From assembly GCF_018138715.1 (NCBI RefSeq), contig NZ_JAGSHX010000006.1, positions 558,001 to 622,000 on the forward strand: DNA of 64,000 bases, in the 5' to 3' direction. The notes under the pieces are model-generated. The model saw only the letters and a program-made list of their open reading frames with translations. It ran no database searches and was not told the origin of the DNA. This document shows positions 35,639-43,861 of this stretch, in pieces (position 1 is the first letter of the stretch; each line of letters starts with the position of its first letter). The position numbers and the translations under genes were made by a program. Source of the stretch: Streptomyces asiaticus (GTDB lineage Bacteria > Actinomycetota > Actinomycetes > Streptomycetales > Streptomycetaceae).

Positions 35639-36445
35639 CTACTCGTCGCCTTCCTTCCCTTCGAGCGTCGCGTCCCCTTCGAGCGTCGCGTCGGCCACGA
35701 AGTCGTACGGCGCCAGCGGGCCGAGCAGACGCATCCGGACCCGGCCGTGCCAGTGCGCGGCGAGCTCCTCGGCCGCCTCCTCGAACGCCTCCCGTTTCGC
35801 GTCCTCCACCAGGAACGAGGCGTTGATCAGCCCCTCGGGGGACGCCGGCTCCTCCGACACCGAGCCCAGCGCGTACGGCGCCAGCCGCCGGTCGAGCTCC
35901 AGCGCGTCCACGCTCCGCTTCGCGGCGATGCTGTCCATGACGAGCTGGCCGAGTTCGAGCCGCTGCTCGTAGCCCGCGTCCTCGGGCAGCCCCCGCAGCT
36001 CGTCGCGGAGCCGTCTGGCCTCCGGCTGTTCGGTCACCACCTCGCGCAGCACCGCGTCCTCGTCATAGCGGGCCCGCACGGTGAGCTGCGTACGGCCGCG
36101 GAGCCGGTCGAGGCCGCGGGCGAAGTCGTCGTGCCCCTCGGCCAGCAGCTCGTCCGCCACCGCCGCGGTGTCGCGCACCACGGTGCCGAAGCGGAACGGC
36201 AGCACCGGTGAACCCTGCGCGGCCAGGTGGTCCAGCACCCTGGCGTGGGTGCGCAGATCCTCGGGGGTGCCCAGCGGCTTGTCGACGGGCACCTCGCTGA
36301 CCACCGCGGCCTGGCCGCCCTGGCGGACCAGGGTCACCGGGGCCTCCGGGTCCCCGACGGCGGGCAGATCCTTGACCGACTCATCGGGCCGGTCGTCCGT
36401 GACGACCCCGTAGACATAGCAGGCACGTCCGTCCTCGGCCATCAC
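35639..36445 (-). CDS. gvpF: Gas vesicle protein GvpF (GvpF/GvpL family)
   Basis: The 268-residue protein has [11 protein letters not shown] at the N-terminus, [10 protein letters not shown] (family PxRFG motif), [34 protein letters not shown] and the terminal GPLAPYDFV. These are the GvpF hallmarks. The last residues are a direct duplication ([12 protein letters not shown]), visible as a 18-bp repeat in DNA at ~35653-35690. GTG overlaps the gvpA stop (GTGA); ATG 36442 is an alternative start. Confidence 0.92.
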   Translation of the reverse strand: MMAEDGRACYVYGVVTDDRPDESVKDLPAVGDPEAPVTLVRQGGQAAVVSEVPVDKPLGTPEDLRTHARVLDHLAAQGSPVLPFRFGTVVRDTAAVADELLAEGHDDFARGLDRLRGRTQLTVRARYDEDAVLREVVTEQPEARRLRDELRGLPEDAGYEQRLELGQLVMDSIAAKRSVDALELDRRLAPYALGSVSEEPASPEGLINASFLVEDAKREAFEEAAEELAAHWHGRVRMRLLGPLAPYDFVADATLEGDATLEGKEGDE

Positions 36446-36894
36446 CGCTCGCGCTCCCTGTGGCTGGGGGAACCCCTGGTGCGCCGGGGCCGCTCGCGCT
36501 CCTCGGCCTCGGGTTCCCGGTCCTCGTCGTCATCGTCCCGCAGCAGATCCGAGACCGACTCCTTGACGCCTTCCAGCGCGCCCTTGGTCTTCTTCTTGCC
36601 GCCGCTCTCCTGGATCTCGTCCATGAGGCCGGGCAGACCATGGGTTTCGGTGCCGCTGCGGGCGAGGTCGAGTCGGTTGGTCGCCTCCGCGAACCGCAGG
36701 TACGTGTCCACGCTGGCGACGACGATACGGGCGTCGATGGTCAGGATCTCGATGCCCACCAGGGACACCCGCACATACACGTCGATGACCAGGCCCTTGT
36801 CCAGGATGAGGTCGACCACGTCGACCAGGGCGCTGGAACTCGCCCGGTCCAGATACTGGCTCTGCTGCTGCCGTGCTACGGTCACCGCGCTCAC
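36442..36894 (-). CDS. gvpA: Gas vesicle structural protein GvpA with acidic C-terminal extension
   Basis: The 150-residue protein has the GvpA core at ~14-75 ([58 protein letters not shown]), which forms the ribbed vesicle wall. Typical cyanobacterial or haloarchaeal GvpA is ~70-75 residues; this one adds ~75 residues of Lys, Asp, Glu and Arg-rich low-complexity tail. Such extended forms are seen in Streptomyces. GTG start with a weak SD (GGAACGG); GTG 36885 is possible. Confidence 0.92.
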   Translation of the reverse strand: MSAVTVARQQQSQYLDRASSSALVDVVDLILDKGLVIDVYVRVSLVGIEILTIDARIVVASVDTYLRFAEATNRLDLARSGTETHGLPGLMDEIQESGGKKKTKGALEGVKESVSDLLRDDDDEDREPEAEERERPRRTRGSPSHRERER

Positions 36895-36915
36895 CCGTTC
36901 CGGGGGCGGGGTCCG

Positions 36916-37938
36916 TCAGCGGCGCGCGCGGCGCCGTGCGGGCTCCTCGTCCTCGTACTCCTCCTCGTATGCCTCCCGGGGCTCTTCGTCCTCGTACCCC
37001 TCGGGCTCCTCGTCCTCGTACTCGCCCTCCGGCTCCTCGCCCTCCTCGGGCTCCTCCTCGGGCTCCTCCTCGCGCTCCCGCCCTCGCTCGTCGTCCTCCA
37101 CGATCTCGCCGTCGCGCACCACGCCGCGCCAGCCCACGACCTCGTCGGGTTCGAGCAGCACCTCGCGCATGAGGTGGCGGCGGAAGTGCTTCATCTCCAG
37201 GCGCACCCGGCGGCCCTGGGCGCGCCAGAGGTTGCCGGTGCGCTCCATGAAGCCCTGCGGGTAGTACTCCAGGACGAACAGGATGCGGGTGAGGTCGGGG
37301 GCCAGCTCGTGGAAGGTGATCGTGCCGTCCACATGCCCCTTGTCGGCCCGCGACGTCCAGATGATGCGCTTGTCCGGCACCTGCTCGACGACCTCGGCCC
37401 GCCACTTGCGGTGCGACCAGAAGACCTGGGCCTTCCACTCGGATTCCGTCCCGCCCCCGTCCTCGTCCCCGTCCTCGTTCCGGACGTCCTCGACCTTCTT
37501 CATGTACGAGGGGAAGTTCTCCCACTCCGTCCAGAGGTTGTAGGTGAGGGAGAGGGGCGCGCCGACGTCCATCTGCTCCACGATGTTGGTGACCTTGAGC
37601 TTCTTGCCGCCCTTGCCCCCATCGCCGTCACCGCCGCCGCCGAGGCCCGGGATGATGTTCTTGGCCGTGTCGACGACCTTCTCCTTGACCTGGTCCTTGA
37701 CCTTCCCCTTGACCTGGTCCTTCATCTGCTCCTTGGCCGTGTCGACGACCTTCTCCTTGACCTGCTCCAGACCGCCCTTCAGCGCGCCCGGCCCGGGGTT
37801 GCCCAGGTGGGTGACCGACGCCAGGGCCCGTTCGCCCAGCGCCGCCAGCAGGCCCTGCGCCTCCTTCAGCAGGCGGTCGGTGGGCAGTTCCCGGGCGAGC
37901 GCGCGCCCGCCGGTCCGCCCCTTGGTTTCCTCAGCCAT
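36916..37938 (-). CDS. SRPBCC-domain protein of the gas-vesicle operon
   Basis: The 340-residue protein has an N-terminal helical part with heptad-like repeats of VKEKVVDTAKE/MKDQVKGKVKDQ (~55-95). A SRPBCC (Bet v1/START-like) domain follows (~125-260: TNIVEQMDVGAPLSLTYNLW, ENFPSYMKKVEDV, ITFHELAPDLTRILFVLEYY). It ends in a long Glu/Tyr/Pro tail (EEEPEEEPEEGEE and similar). Streptomyces gas-vesicle loci carry two extra genes (gvpY, gvpZ) and this is probably one of them; I cannot say which. ATG 37938 has GAGGTG upstream; GTG 37947 overlaps the previous stop. Confidence 0.8.
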   Translation of the reverse strand: MAEETKGRTGGRALARELPTDRLLKEAQGLLAALGERALASVTHLGNPGPGALKGGLEQVKEKVVDTAKEQMKDQVKGKVKDQVKEKVVDTAKNIIPGLGGGGDGDGGKGGKKLKVTNIVEQMDVGAPLSLTYNLWTEWENFPSYMKKVEDVRNEDGDEDGGGTESEWKAQVFWSHRKWRAEVVEQVPDKRIIWTSRADKGHVDGTITFHELAPDLTRILFVLEYYPQGFMERTGNLWRAQGRRVRLEMKHFRRHLMREVLLEPDEVVGWRGVVRDGEIVEDDERGREREEEPEEEPEEGEEPEGEYEDEEPEGYEDEEPREAYEEEYEDEEPARRRARR

Positions 37939-37943
37939 GGCCC

Positions 37944-38474
37944 TCACCTCTGGCTTCGCCGCGCGGGCCCTTCGGAGCCGGTCCGCTTCCTGGCCTGCGC
38001 CGGACGGTCCTCCGCTTTGCGCTGTCCGCCGGCTCGCTCGCGCGACCCGCCCTCGCGGGACCGTGCGGCGCTCCCGCGTTCGCGCTCGCCGCGCTCGCCG
38101 AGCTCCTTGTGCTCCTCGTGCTCCTCCGGCTCCTCGTCCTCCCCGGCCTCCCCGGCCTCCGGCTCCCGGCCCCCCGCGCCACCGGTGCGCAGGGTCTCGG
38201 CGCGCCGCTCCAGCCGGTCGCTCAGCGCGTCCATACGGTTACTGGCGGCCGACATGGCCGCCTCGCGGCCCGCGGAGACCAGCCGGCTGCCGATGTCCTG
38301 GCCGAGCCTGCCGAGCTCGGAGGACTTCAGCTGCTCGGCGCCCGGTGGGTTGATCCCGGAGGTGAGGCGCTTGCCCGCGGCGAGACCGGCGAGGCCGAGG
38401 ACCAAGGTCCCCCTGTGGCCGCGCCCGAAGAGATAGCCACTGACGAAGGCCAGTGCCACCCGGCAGTTCTTCAT
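37944..38474 (-). CDS. First gene of the gas-vesicle operon, unassigned (GvpY/GvpZ-like)
   Basis: The 176-residue protein has a hydrophobic N-terminal segment (VALAFVSGYLFGRGHRGTLV, LGLAGLAAGKRL), a middle helical part (LGRLGQDIGSRLVSAGREAA) and a low-complexity Glu/Arg/Gly tail of ~85 residues. No catalytic motif is seen. It may anchor an assembly factor at a membrane or the vesicle shell. GGAGGAGGAG precedes the ATG, the strongest SD of the operon, which supports it being the first gene. Confidence 0.7.
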   Translation of the reverse strand: MKNCRVALAFVSGYLFGRGHRGTLVLGLAGLAAGKRLTSGINPPGAEQLKSSELGRLGQDIGSRLVSAGREAAMSAASNRMDALSDRLERRAETLRTGGAGGREPEAGEAGEDEEPEEHEEHKELGERGERERGSAARSREGGSRERAGGQRKAEDRPAQARKRTGSEGPARRSQR

Positions 38475-38533
38475 GATCGCTCCTCCTCCCGGAGCCGAAC
38501 GAGACAGCCGTTCGGGTGCACATAACCAAGTAT

Positions 38534-38546
38534 GGTGCATATCACC
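38534..38546. promoter_or_regulatory. A/T-rich control region with palindrome upstream of the gas-vesicle operon
   Basis: GGTG-CATAT-CACC lies in a 55-bp A/T-rich patch (38520-38570), rare in this window. It lies 60-72 bp upstream of the first gene. It is the probable operon promoter region, but no clear -35/-10 pair was fixed. Confidence 0.45.
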
Positions 38547-38614
38547 CTATTCAGTGACCTTTTAGCTCATGGGCGGTCGCGGGGGATCGCAGCGGTCACG
38601 GTGCCGAGGGGCCG

Positions 38615-39760
38615 TCAGGCGGCGAGCGCCGGATGCAGCACCACTTTGGTGTAGCCCTCGACCCGCTTGTCGAACTTCTCGTACGCCTGCGGGGCCTGGT
38701 CCAGCGGCAGTTCATGGGAGACCACGAAGCTGGGCCGGGCGCGCCCGGCGATGATCAGGTCGCGCAGTTGGCGGTTGTAGCGCTTGACGTTGCACTGGCC
38801 CGTGCCCATGCGCTGGCCCTTCTCGAACATCCGGCCGATGGAGACCAGCAGCTGGCCGCGTTTGGCGTGCTCATCGGGGCCGCCGGGGTCGGAGGGGACG
38901 TACAGCCCCGGCACGCCGAGCCGTCCGGTCGGCCGCACCGTGTCGACCAGCGAGTTGAGCACCGACGCGGGCTCCTCATGACTGGCGTCGTGCGCCTGGG
39001 CCTGGTAGCCCACCGCGTCGATGCCCTTGTCGGTGCCCTCGCCGCCGGTGCGGTCCATGATCTGCGGCACCGGGTCGCCCTTGCTGAAGTCGATGGGGAC
39101 GGCGCCGATCTCCCTGGCCTTCTCCAGCCGCTCGGGGACCCGGTCCACCACGAACACCGTGGCGGCCCCGCGCAGCAGCGCGGAGTAGGCGGCCATCAGC
39201 CCCACCGGGCCCGCGCCGTAGACGGCCACGCTCTCGCCCGGGGAGACCTGGGCCAGCTCACAGCCGTGGTAGCCGGTCGGGAAGATGTCGGCGAGCAGGA
39301 TGAAGTCGGTCTCGAGCTCATCGCCCTGGGGCAGCTTCAGGCAGTTGAAGTCGGCGAAGGGCACCCGCAGCCGATCGGCCTGGCCGCCCTTGTACGGGCC
39401 CATCGCCACATAGCCGTAGGCGCCGCCCGCGAAACCGGGGTTGACGGTGAGGCAGAAGCCGGTGTCGCCCGCGAGGCAGTTCTTGCAGAATCCGCAGGCC
39501 ACGTTGAACGGCATGACCACGCGGTCGCCCTTGGACAGCGAGACGACGCCGGAACCGGTCTCCTCGATCACGCCGAGGTTCTCGTGCCCGAAGACGATGC
39601 CGGGCTCGGCCGCCGTCCGGCCCTCGTACATATGCAGATCGGAGCCGCAGATCGCGCTGGAGGTGACGCGCACGATCACATCGTTCGGATGCTCGATCCG
39701 AGGATCGTCGACGTCCCTCACCGCCACCGAGTAGGGCTTTTCGTAGACGACGGCTTTCAC
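38615..39760 (-). CDS. Glutathione-independent formaldehyde dehydrogenase (zinc MDR family)
   Basis: The 381-residue protein matches FdhA-type dehydrogenases: catalytic zinc site SSAICGSDLHMYEGRT and FGHENLGVIEE, structural zinc cysteines CGFCKNCLAGDTGFC, and the Rossmann motif YGAGPVGLMAA. The long insertion and terminal QCNVKRYNRQL segment are typical. It oxidises formaldehyde (and some aldehydes) to acids with tightly bound NAD. GTG 39760 has GGAGGTGATCC upstream. It lies downstream of glpK on the same strand with a 160-base gap. Confidence 0.9.
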   Translation of the reverse strand: MKAVVYEKPYSVAVRDVDDPRIEHPNDVIVRVTSSAICGSDLHMYEGRTAAEPGIVFGHENLGVIEETGSGVVSLSKGDRVVMPFNVACGFCKNCLAGDTGFCLTVNPGFAGGAYGYVAMGPYKGGQADRLRVPFADFNCLKLPQGDELETDFILLADIFPTGYHGCELAQVSPGESVAVYGAGPVGLMAAYSALLRGAATVFVVDRVPERLEKAREIGAVPIDFSKGDPVPQIMDRTGGEGTDKGIDAVGYQAQAHDASHEEPASVLNSLVDTVRPTGRLGVPGLYVPSDPGGPDEHAKRGQLLVSIGRMFEKGQRMGTGQCNVKRYNRQLRDLIIAGRARPSFVVSHELPLDQAPQAYEKFDKRVEGYTKVVLHPALAA

Positions 39761-39922
39761 CTGGATCACCTCCGCGTCGATCGCTGACAAGCGGCGGTGG
39801 TGGCGGACAACGGCACGGTCCCAGGGTGTCTCGGCCACCACCGGGTACTTCCAGCGAACCGCCGCGGGACGCCGGGTGCAACCGCGTCCGCCGCGGTCGT
39901 CCCGCCCCGGGCCCCGCCGGGC

Positions 39923-41440
39923 CTACTCGACCGTGACCCAGTCCAGGGTGCGCTGGACGGCCTTCTTCCAGCCCGTGTACCCCTCCTTCCTGGTCCTCTC
40001 GTCCCACTGGGGCTCCCACCGCCTGGACTCGCTCCAGTGGGAGCGCAGCTCGTCGGTGTCCCGCCAGAACCCCGTGGCCAGCCCCGCGGCGTAGGCGGCG
40101 CCCAGGGCGGTGGTCTCGGCGATCACCGGGCGGCTGACCGGTACGCCCAGCACATCGGCCTGGATCTGCATGCACAGATCGTTGTCGGTGACCCCGCCGT
40201 CCACCCGCAGGACGTCCATGTGGATGTCGGCGTCCCGCTCCATGGCCTCGACCACGTCCCGGCTCTGGTAGCAGATGGCCTCCAGGGTGGCGCGGGCGAT
40301 GTGACCGTTGGTGTTGAAGCGGGTGAGGCCGACGATCGCGCCGCGGGCGTCGGAGCGCCAGTACGGGGCGAAGAGCCCGGAGAAGGCGGGCACGAAGTAC
40401 ACCCCGCCGTTGTCCTCGACGGTGCGGGCGAGCCGTTCGCTGCCCGGGGCGTCGTCGATCATCTTCATCTGGTCGCGCAGCCACTGGACGGCCGAGCCGG
40501 TGACGGCGATCGAGCCCTCCAGGGCGTAGACCGGAGCGCTGTCGCCGAACTGGTACGCCACGGTGGTGAGCAGTCCGCTGGTCGAGCGGATCAGCTCCGT
40601 TCCGGTGTTGAGCAGCAGGAAGTTGCCGGTGCCATAGGTGTTCTTGGCCTCGCCGGGGGCGAAGCAGACCTGGCCGACCGTGGCCGCCTGCTGGTCGCCG
40701 AGGACGCCGGTGATGGGAGTGGCGGTGCGCAGCGGGCGGGAGGTGCGGGCCTGGCCGTACGCCTCGGGATGGGAGGAGGGGCTGATCGTCGGCAGCATCG
40801 CCCGTGGAATGCCGAAGATCTCCAGCAGCTCGTCGTCCCAGTCCAGCGTCTCCAGGTCCATCAGCATGGTGCGGCTGGCGTTGGTGACATCGGTGGCGTG
40901 GATGCCGGCGCCGGGTCCGCCGGTGAGGTTCCACAGCACCCAGGCGTCGGTGTTGCCGAAGAGCGCGTGGCCGGCTTCCGCGGCCTCGCGGACGCCCTCG
41001 ACATGGTCCAGAATCCACTTGATCTTGCCGCCGGAGAAGTAGGTGGCGGGCGGCAGCCCCGCCTTGCGGCGGATGACCTCGCCCTTGCCGTTCCGTTCCA
41101 GCGCGGCCGCGATGGCGTCGGTGCGGGTGTCCTGCCAGACGATGGCGTTGTAGTACGGGCGGCCGTTGCGCGGATCCCAGATCACCGTGGTCTCACGCTG
41201 ATTGGTGATGCCGATCGCGGCCAGGTCGGAGGGGGAGAGCCCGCCCGCGCGGAGGGCGTTCTGCATCACCGAGTTGGTGCGCTCGTAGATCTCCACCGGG
41301 TCGTGCTCGACCCACCCCGCGCGCGGCAGGATCTGGCGGTGCTCCAGCTGGTACCGCGCCACCTCGTCACCGTCGTGGTTGAAGATCATGAAGCGGGTGC
41401 TGGTGGTTCCCTGGTCCACCGCACCGATGAATTCCGGCAT
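39923..41440 (-). CDS. glpK: Glycerol kinase
   Basis: The 505-residue FGGY kinase has [12 protein letters not shown] (ATP phosphate loop), [29 protein letters not shown], the GlpK signature [20 protein letters not shown] and the adenosine motif [20 protein letters not shown]. It phosphorylates glycerol taken in by the GlpF gene just upstream (38-base gap), so glpF-glpK form an operon. No glpD follows; formaldehyde dehydrogenase comes next. Confidence 0.96.
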   Translation of the reverse strand: MPEFIGAVDQGTTSTRFMIFNHDGDEVARYQLEHRQILPRAGWVEHDPVEIYERTNSVMQNALRAGGLSPSDLAAIGITNQRETTVIWDPRNGRPYYNAIVWQDTRTDAIAAALERNGKGEVIRRKAGLPPATYFSGGKIKWILDHVEGVREAAEAGHALFGNTDAWVLWNLTGGPGAGIHATDVTNASRTMLMDLETLDWDDELLEIFGIPRAMLPTISPSSHPEAYGQARTSRPLRTATPITGVLGDQQAATVGQVCFAPGEAKNTYGTGNFLLLNTGTELIRSTSGLLTTVAYQFGDSAPVYALEGSIAVTGSAVQWLRDQMKMIDDAPGSERLARTVEDNGGVYFVPAFSGLFAPYWRSDARGAIVGLTRFNTNGHIARATLEAICYQSRDVVEAMERDADIHMDVLRVDGGVTDNDLCMQIQADVLGVPVSRPVIAETTALGAAYAAGLATGFWRDTDELRSHWSESRRWEPQWDERTRKEGYTGWKKAVQRTLDWVTVE

Positions 41441-41478
41441 GCTGCCGCCTCTCGTGGGTGGGGTACGGCCCGGATCGG

Positions 41479-42321
41479 CTACTCGGGGGTCGGGGTGCGG
41501 CCCACCTCCGGTTCCGCCGCCGGGAGGAAGCGGCTGATCAGCGCCTTGTAGAGGGCGGCGCCGACGGGCCCGCCGATCAGCGGGCCCACGATCGGCACCC
41601 AGAAGTACAGATCCCCGTACTGGTCCCGCCAGGCGCTGCGATAGCCGGTGATGAAGCTGGCCAGCCGGGGGCCGAAGTCACGGGCCGGGTTGATGGCGTA
41701 CCCCGCGTCGGCGCCCCACGCCATGCCGATCGCGACCACGATCAGCCCGATGACGAAGGGCCCCAGATTGGCCTTCGGGGCCGAGTTCAGCACATCGGTG
41801 ACGGCGAAGATGAGCAGCACCAGGATCGCGGTGCCGATGATCTGGTCGCGCAGCGCGCCCCACTCGCTCACCGGAAGGGCTCCGTTGCCGGGGAGGGTGG
41901 AGAAGACGAACTGGGTCTTGAAGGTGTGGCCCGGGTCGGCGTGGCCCAGGGCCTCGGTGTAGTTCCAGCGCACCAGCAGGGCCCCGACGAACGCGCCGAG
42001 CGTCTGGGCCACGGTGTACGGCAGGACCTTGCTCCAGGGGAAGCCCTTGAAGGCCGCCAGGGAGAGGGTGACCGCCGGGTTGATATGGGCCCCGCTGAGC
42101 CGCGCCGCCACATACACGCCGAAGGTGACGCCCAGCCCCCACGCCCAGGAGATGGAGTCGTGGTCGCCGAGCGCGCCCGTGGGCTTGGTGAGAGCGCCGC
42201 CCGCCACGACCTGCGCCACCACACCGCAGCCGAAGAGGATCAGCACCATGGTGCCCGCGAACTCCGCGCAGAGCTCGCCGACCAGTGCCGACCTCGGACG
42301 CTGTGGCCTCGGGGCGGTCAT
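41479..42321 (-). CDS. glpF: Aquaglyceroporin / glycerol facilitator
   Basis: The 280-residue MIP channel has six spans and two NPA half-helices: GAHINPAVT and [13 protein letters not shown]. The Asp after the second NPAR marks the glycerol-conducting subgroup. It lets glycerol and small polyols diffuse in, where GlpK traps them. It is the first gene of the glpF-glpK operon. The upstream gap to the divergent alditol oxidase carries tandem repeats. Confidence 0.95.
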   Translation of the reverse strand: MTAPRPQRPRSALVGELCAEFAGTMVLILFGCGVVAQVVAGGALTKPTGALGDHDSISWAWGLGVTFGVYVAARLSGAHINPAVTLSLAAFKGFPWSKVLPYTVAQTLGAFVGALLVRWNYTEALGHADPGHTFKTQFVFSTLPGNGALPVSEWGALRDQIIGTAILVLLIFAVTDVLNSAPKANLGPFVIGLIVVAIGMAWGADAGYAINPARDFGPRLASFITGYRSAWRDQYGDLYFWVPIVGPLIGGPVGAALYKALISRFLPAAEPEVGRTPTPE

Positions 42322-42373
42322 GGGCCCATCGTGGGGGCGCTTCGGCGCGGCGGCCCGTCCTGCTGGGCCGTCC

Positions 42374-42437
42374 GGGTCATGGGCGGGTCAGGACGAGTCA
42401 TGGGCGGGTCAGGACGGGTCATGGACGGGTCATGGAC
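42374..42437. repeat. Tandem repeats in the glpF/aldO gap (21-bp and 11-bp units)
   Basis: Two 21-bp units beginning GGGTCATGGGCGGGTCAGG lie at 42374-42415, followed by two 11-bp units GGGTCATGGAC (42416-42437). They lie ~50-115 bases upstream of glpF on its promoter side. Confidence 0.85.
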
Positions 42438-42520
42438 GGCGAATCCGGGTCTGTACGGATCAGGGTGCGGACCTGTACGAAGGTGCTGACAACATCACCC
42501 ATCGCCCTCCCCTCACCTCT

Positions 42521-42547
42521 CGCCCCTCGCCCCTCGCCCCTCGCCCT
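42521..42547. repeat. 7-bp tandem repeat (CGCCCCT) x4
   Basis: Three perfect CGCCCCT units and a shortened fourth lie directly before the alditol oxidase SD region. Slippage here would change leader length. Confidence 0.8.
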
Positions 42548-42570
42548 CCAGCCGAAACAGGACGACACGG

Positions 42571-43842
42571 ATGCCGACCACCCAAGCCCCGACGAACTGG
42601 GCCGGGAACATCACCTTCTCCGCCGCCCGGCTGCACCATCCGGACAGCGTCGACGAGCTGCGGCGGATCGTCAGCTCCGCCGACCGGGTACGGGTACTGG
42701 GCACGGGCCACTCCTTCAACCGCATCGCCGACACCGAGGGCGATCTGGTGAACCTGGACCGGCTGCCGCACCGGGTGGAGATAGACCCCGGGAAGGGCAC
42801 CGCGACCGTCGCGGCGGGCATGCGCTACGCCCATGTGGCCCAGGCCCTGCACGCGGAGGGGTTCGCGCTGGCCAACCTCGCCTCGCTGCCGCACATCACG
42901 GTCGCGGGGGCCTGCGCCACCGCCACCCATGGCTCGGGGAGCGACCAGCGCTGTCTGGCGGCGGCGGTCGCGGGGCTGGAGATCGTCGGCCCCGACGGGG
43001 AGGTGACCCGATTCGGCCGGGACGAGGACCGGGACCGGCTGAACGGGGCCGTGGTCGGGCTCGGCGGTCTTGGCGTGGTCACCGCCATGGCGCTGGACAT
43101 CGAGCCCACCTTCGACGTGGCCCAGTGGGTGTGGACCGGGCTGCCGCTGGACCGGCTGGACGACAGCTTCGAGGAGATCTTCGGCGCCGCCTACAGCGTC
43201 AGCGTCTTCACCGACTGGCGCTCGGGCGAGGGCGTGGTGTGGCTGAAGTGCCGCACCGACCTGCCCGATCCCCCCGAGCCCGGACAGCCGTGGCTGGGGG
43301 CCCGCCCGGCCAACCGCCACCACCACCCGGTGCCCGCGATGCCGCCGCTGCACTGCACCGAGCAGCTGGGCGCGCCGGGGCCGTGGCATGAGCGGCTGCC
43401 GCACTTCCGCCCGGACTTCACCCCCAGCAACGGCGATGAGCTCCAGTCGGAGCTGCTGCTGCCGCGCGAGTCCGCCTCGGCGGCGTTCGCCGCGCTGCGC
43501 GGCCTCGGCGACCGGATCGCGCCCGTGGTGCAGGTGTCCGAGGTCCGTACGGTCGCGGCGGACGAGCTGTGGCTGAGCCCCGCGTACGGCCGGGACAGCG
43601 TGGCCTTCCACTTCACCTGGGTCCCGGACCACGACGCGGTGATCGAGGTGGTGGCCGCGATGGAGGAGGCGCTGCTGCCGCTGGGGGCGCGGCCGCACTG
43701 GGGCAAGCTGACGACGGCCGCGCCGGAGCGGATCCTCTCCTCGTACGACCGGGCCGGCGACTTCGCGCGGCTGCTGGCCGAGCAGGACCCGGCGGGGAAG
43801 TTCCGCAACGCCTATCTGGAGGGTTACTTCCCCACCGGGTGA
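42571..43842 (+). CDS. aldO: Alditol oxidase (FAD-linked, VAO family)
   Basis: The 423-residue protein has FAD_binding_4 and ALO (lactone oxidase) domains. GTGHSFNRIADT places His47 where Streptomyces AldO binds FAD covalently (His46 in the S. coelicolor enzyme). Further motifs are LANLASLPHITVAGACATAT, HGSGSDQ, and the C-terminal HWGKLTTAAPERILSSYDR. AldO oxidises xylitol, sorbitol and, weakly, glycerol to aldoses with H2O2. It is divergent from glpF-glpK, so polyol use is the shared theme. Confidence 0.9.
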   Translation: MPTTQAPTNWAGNITFSAARLHHPDSVDELRRIVSSADRVRVLGTGHSFNRIADTEGDLVNLDRLPHRVEIDPGKGTATVAAGMRYAHVAQALHAEGFALANLASLPHITVAGACATATHGSGSDQRCLAAAVAGLEIVGPDGEVTRFGRDEDRDRLNGAVVGLGGLGVVTAMALDIEPTFDVAQWVWTGLPLDRLDDSFEEIFGAAYSVSVFTDWRSGEGVVWLKCRTDLPDPPEPGQPWLGARPANRHHHPVPAMPPLHCTEQLGAPGPWHERLPHFRPDFTPSNGDELQSELLLPRESASAAFAALRGLGDRIAPVVQVSEVRTVAADELWLSPAYGRDSVAFHFTWVPDHDAVIEVVAAMEEALLPLGARPHWGKLTTAAPERILSSYDRAGDFARLLAEQDPAGKFRNAYLEGYFPTG

Positions 43843-43861
43843 GAGCGGCACCGGCCGGTGG

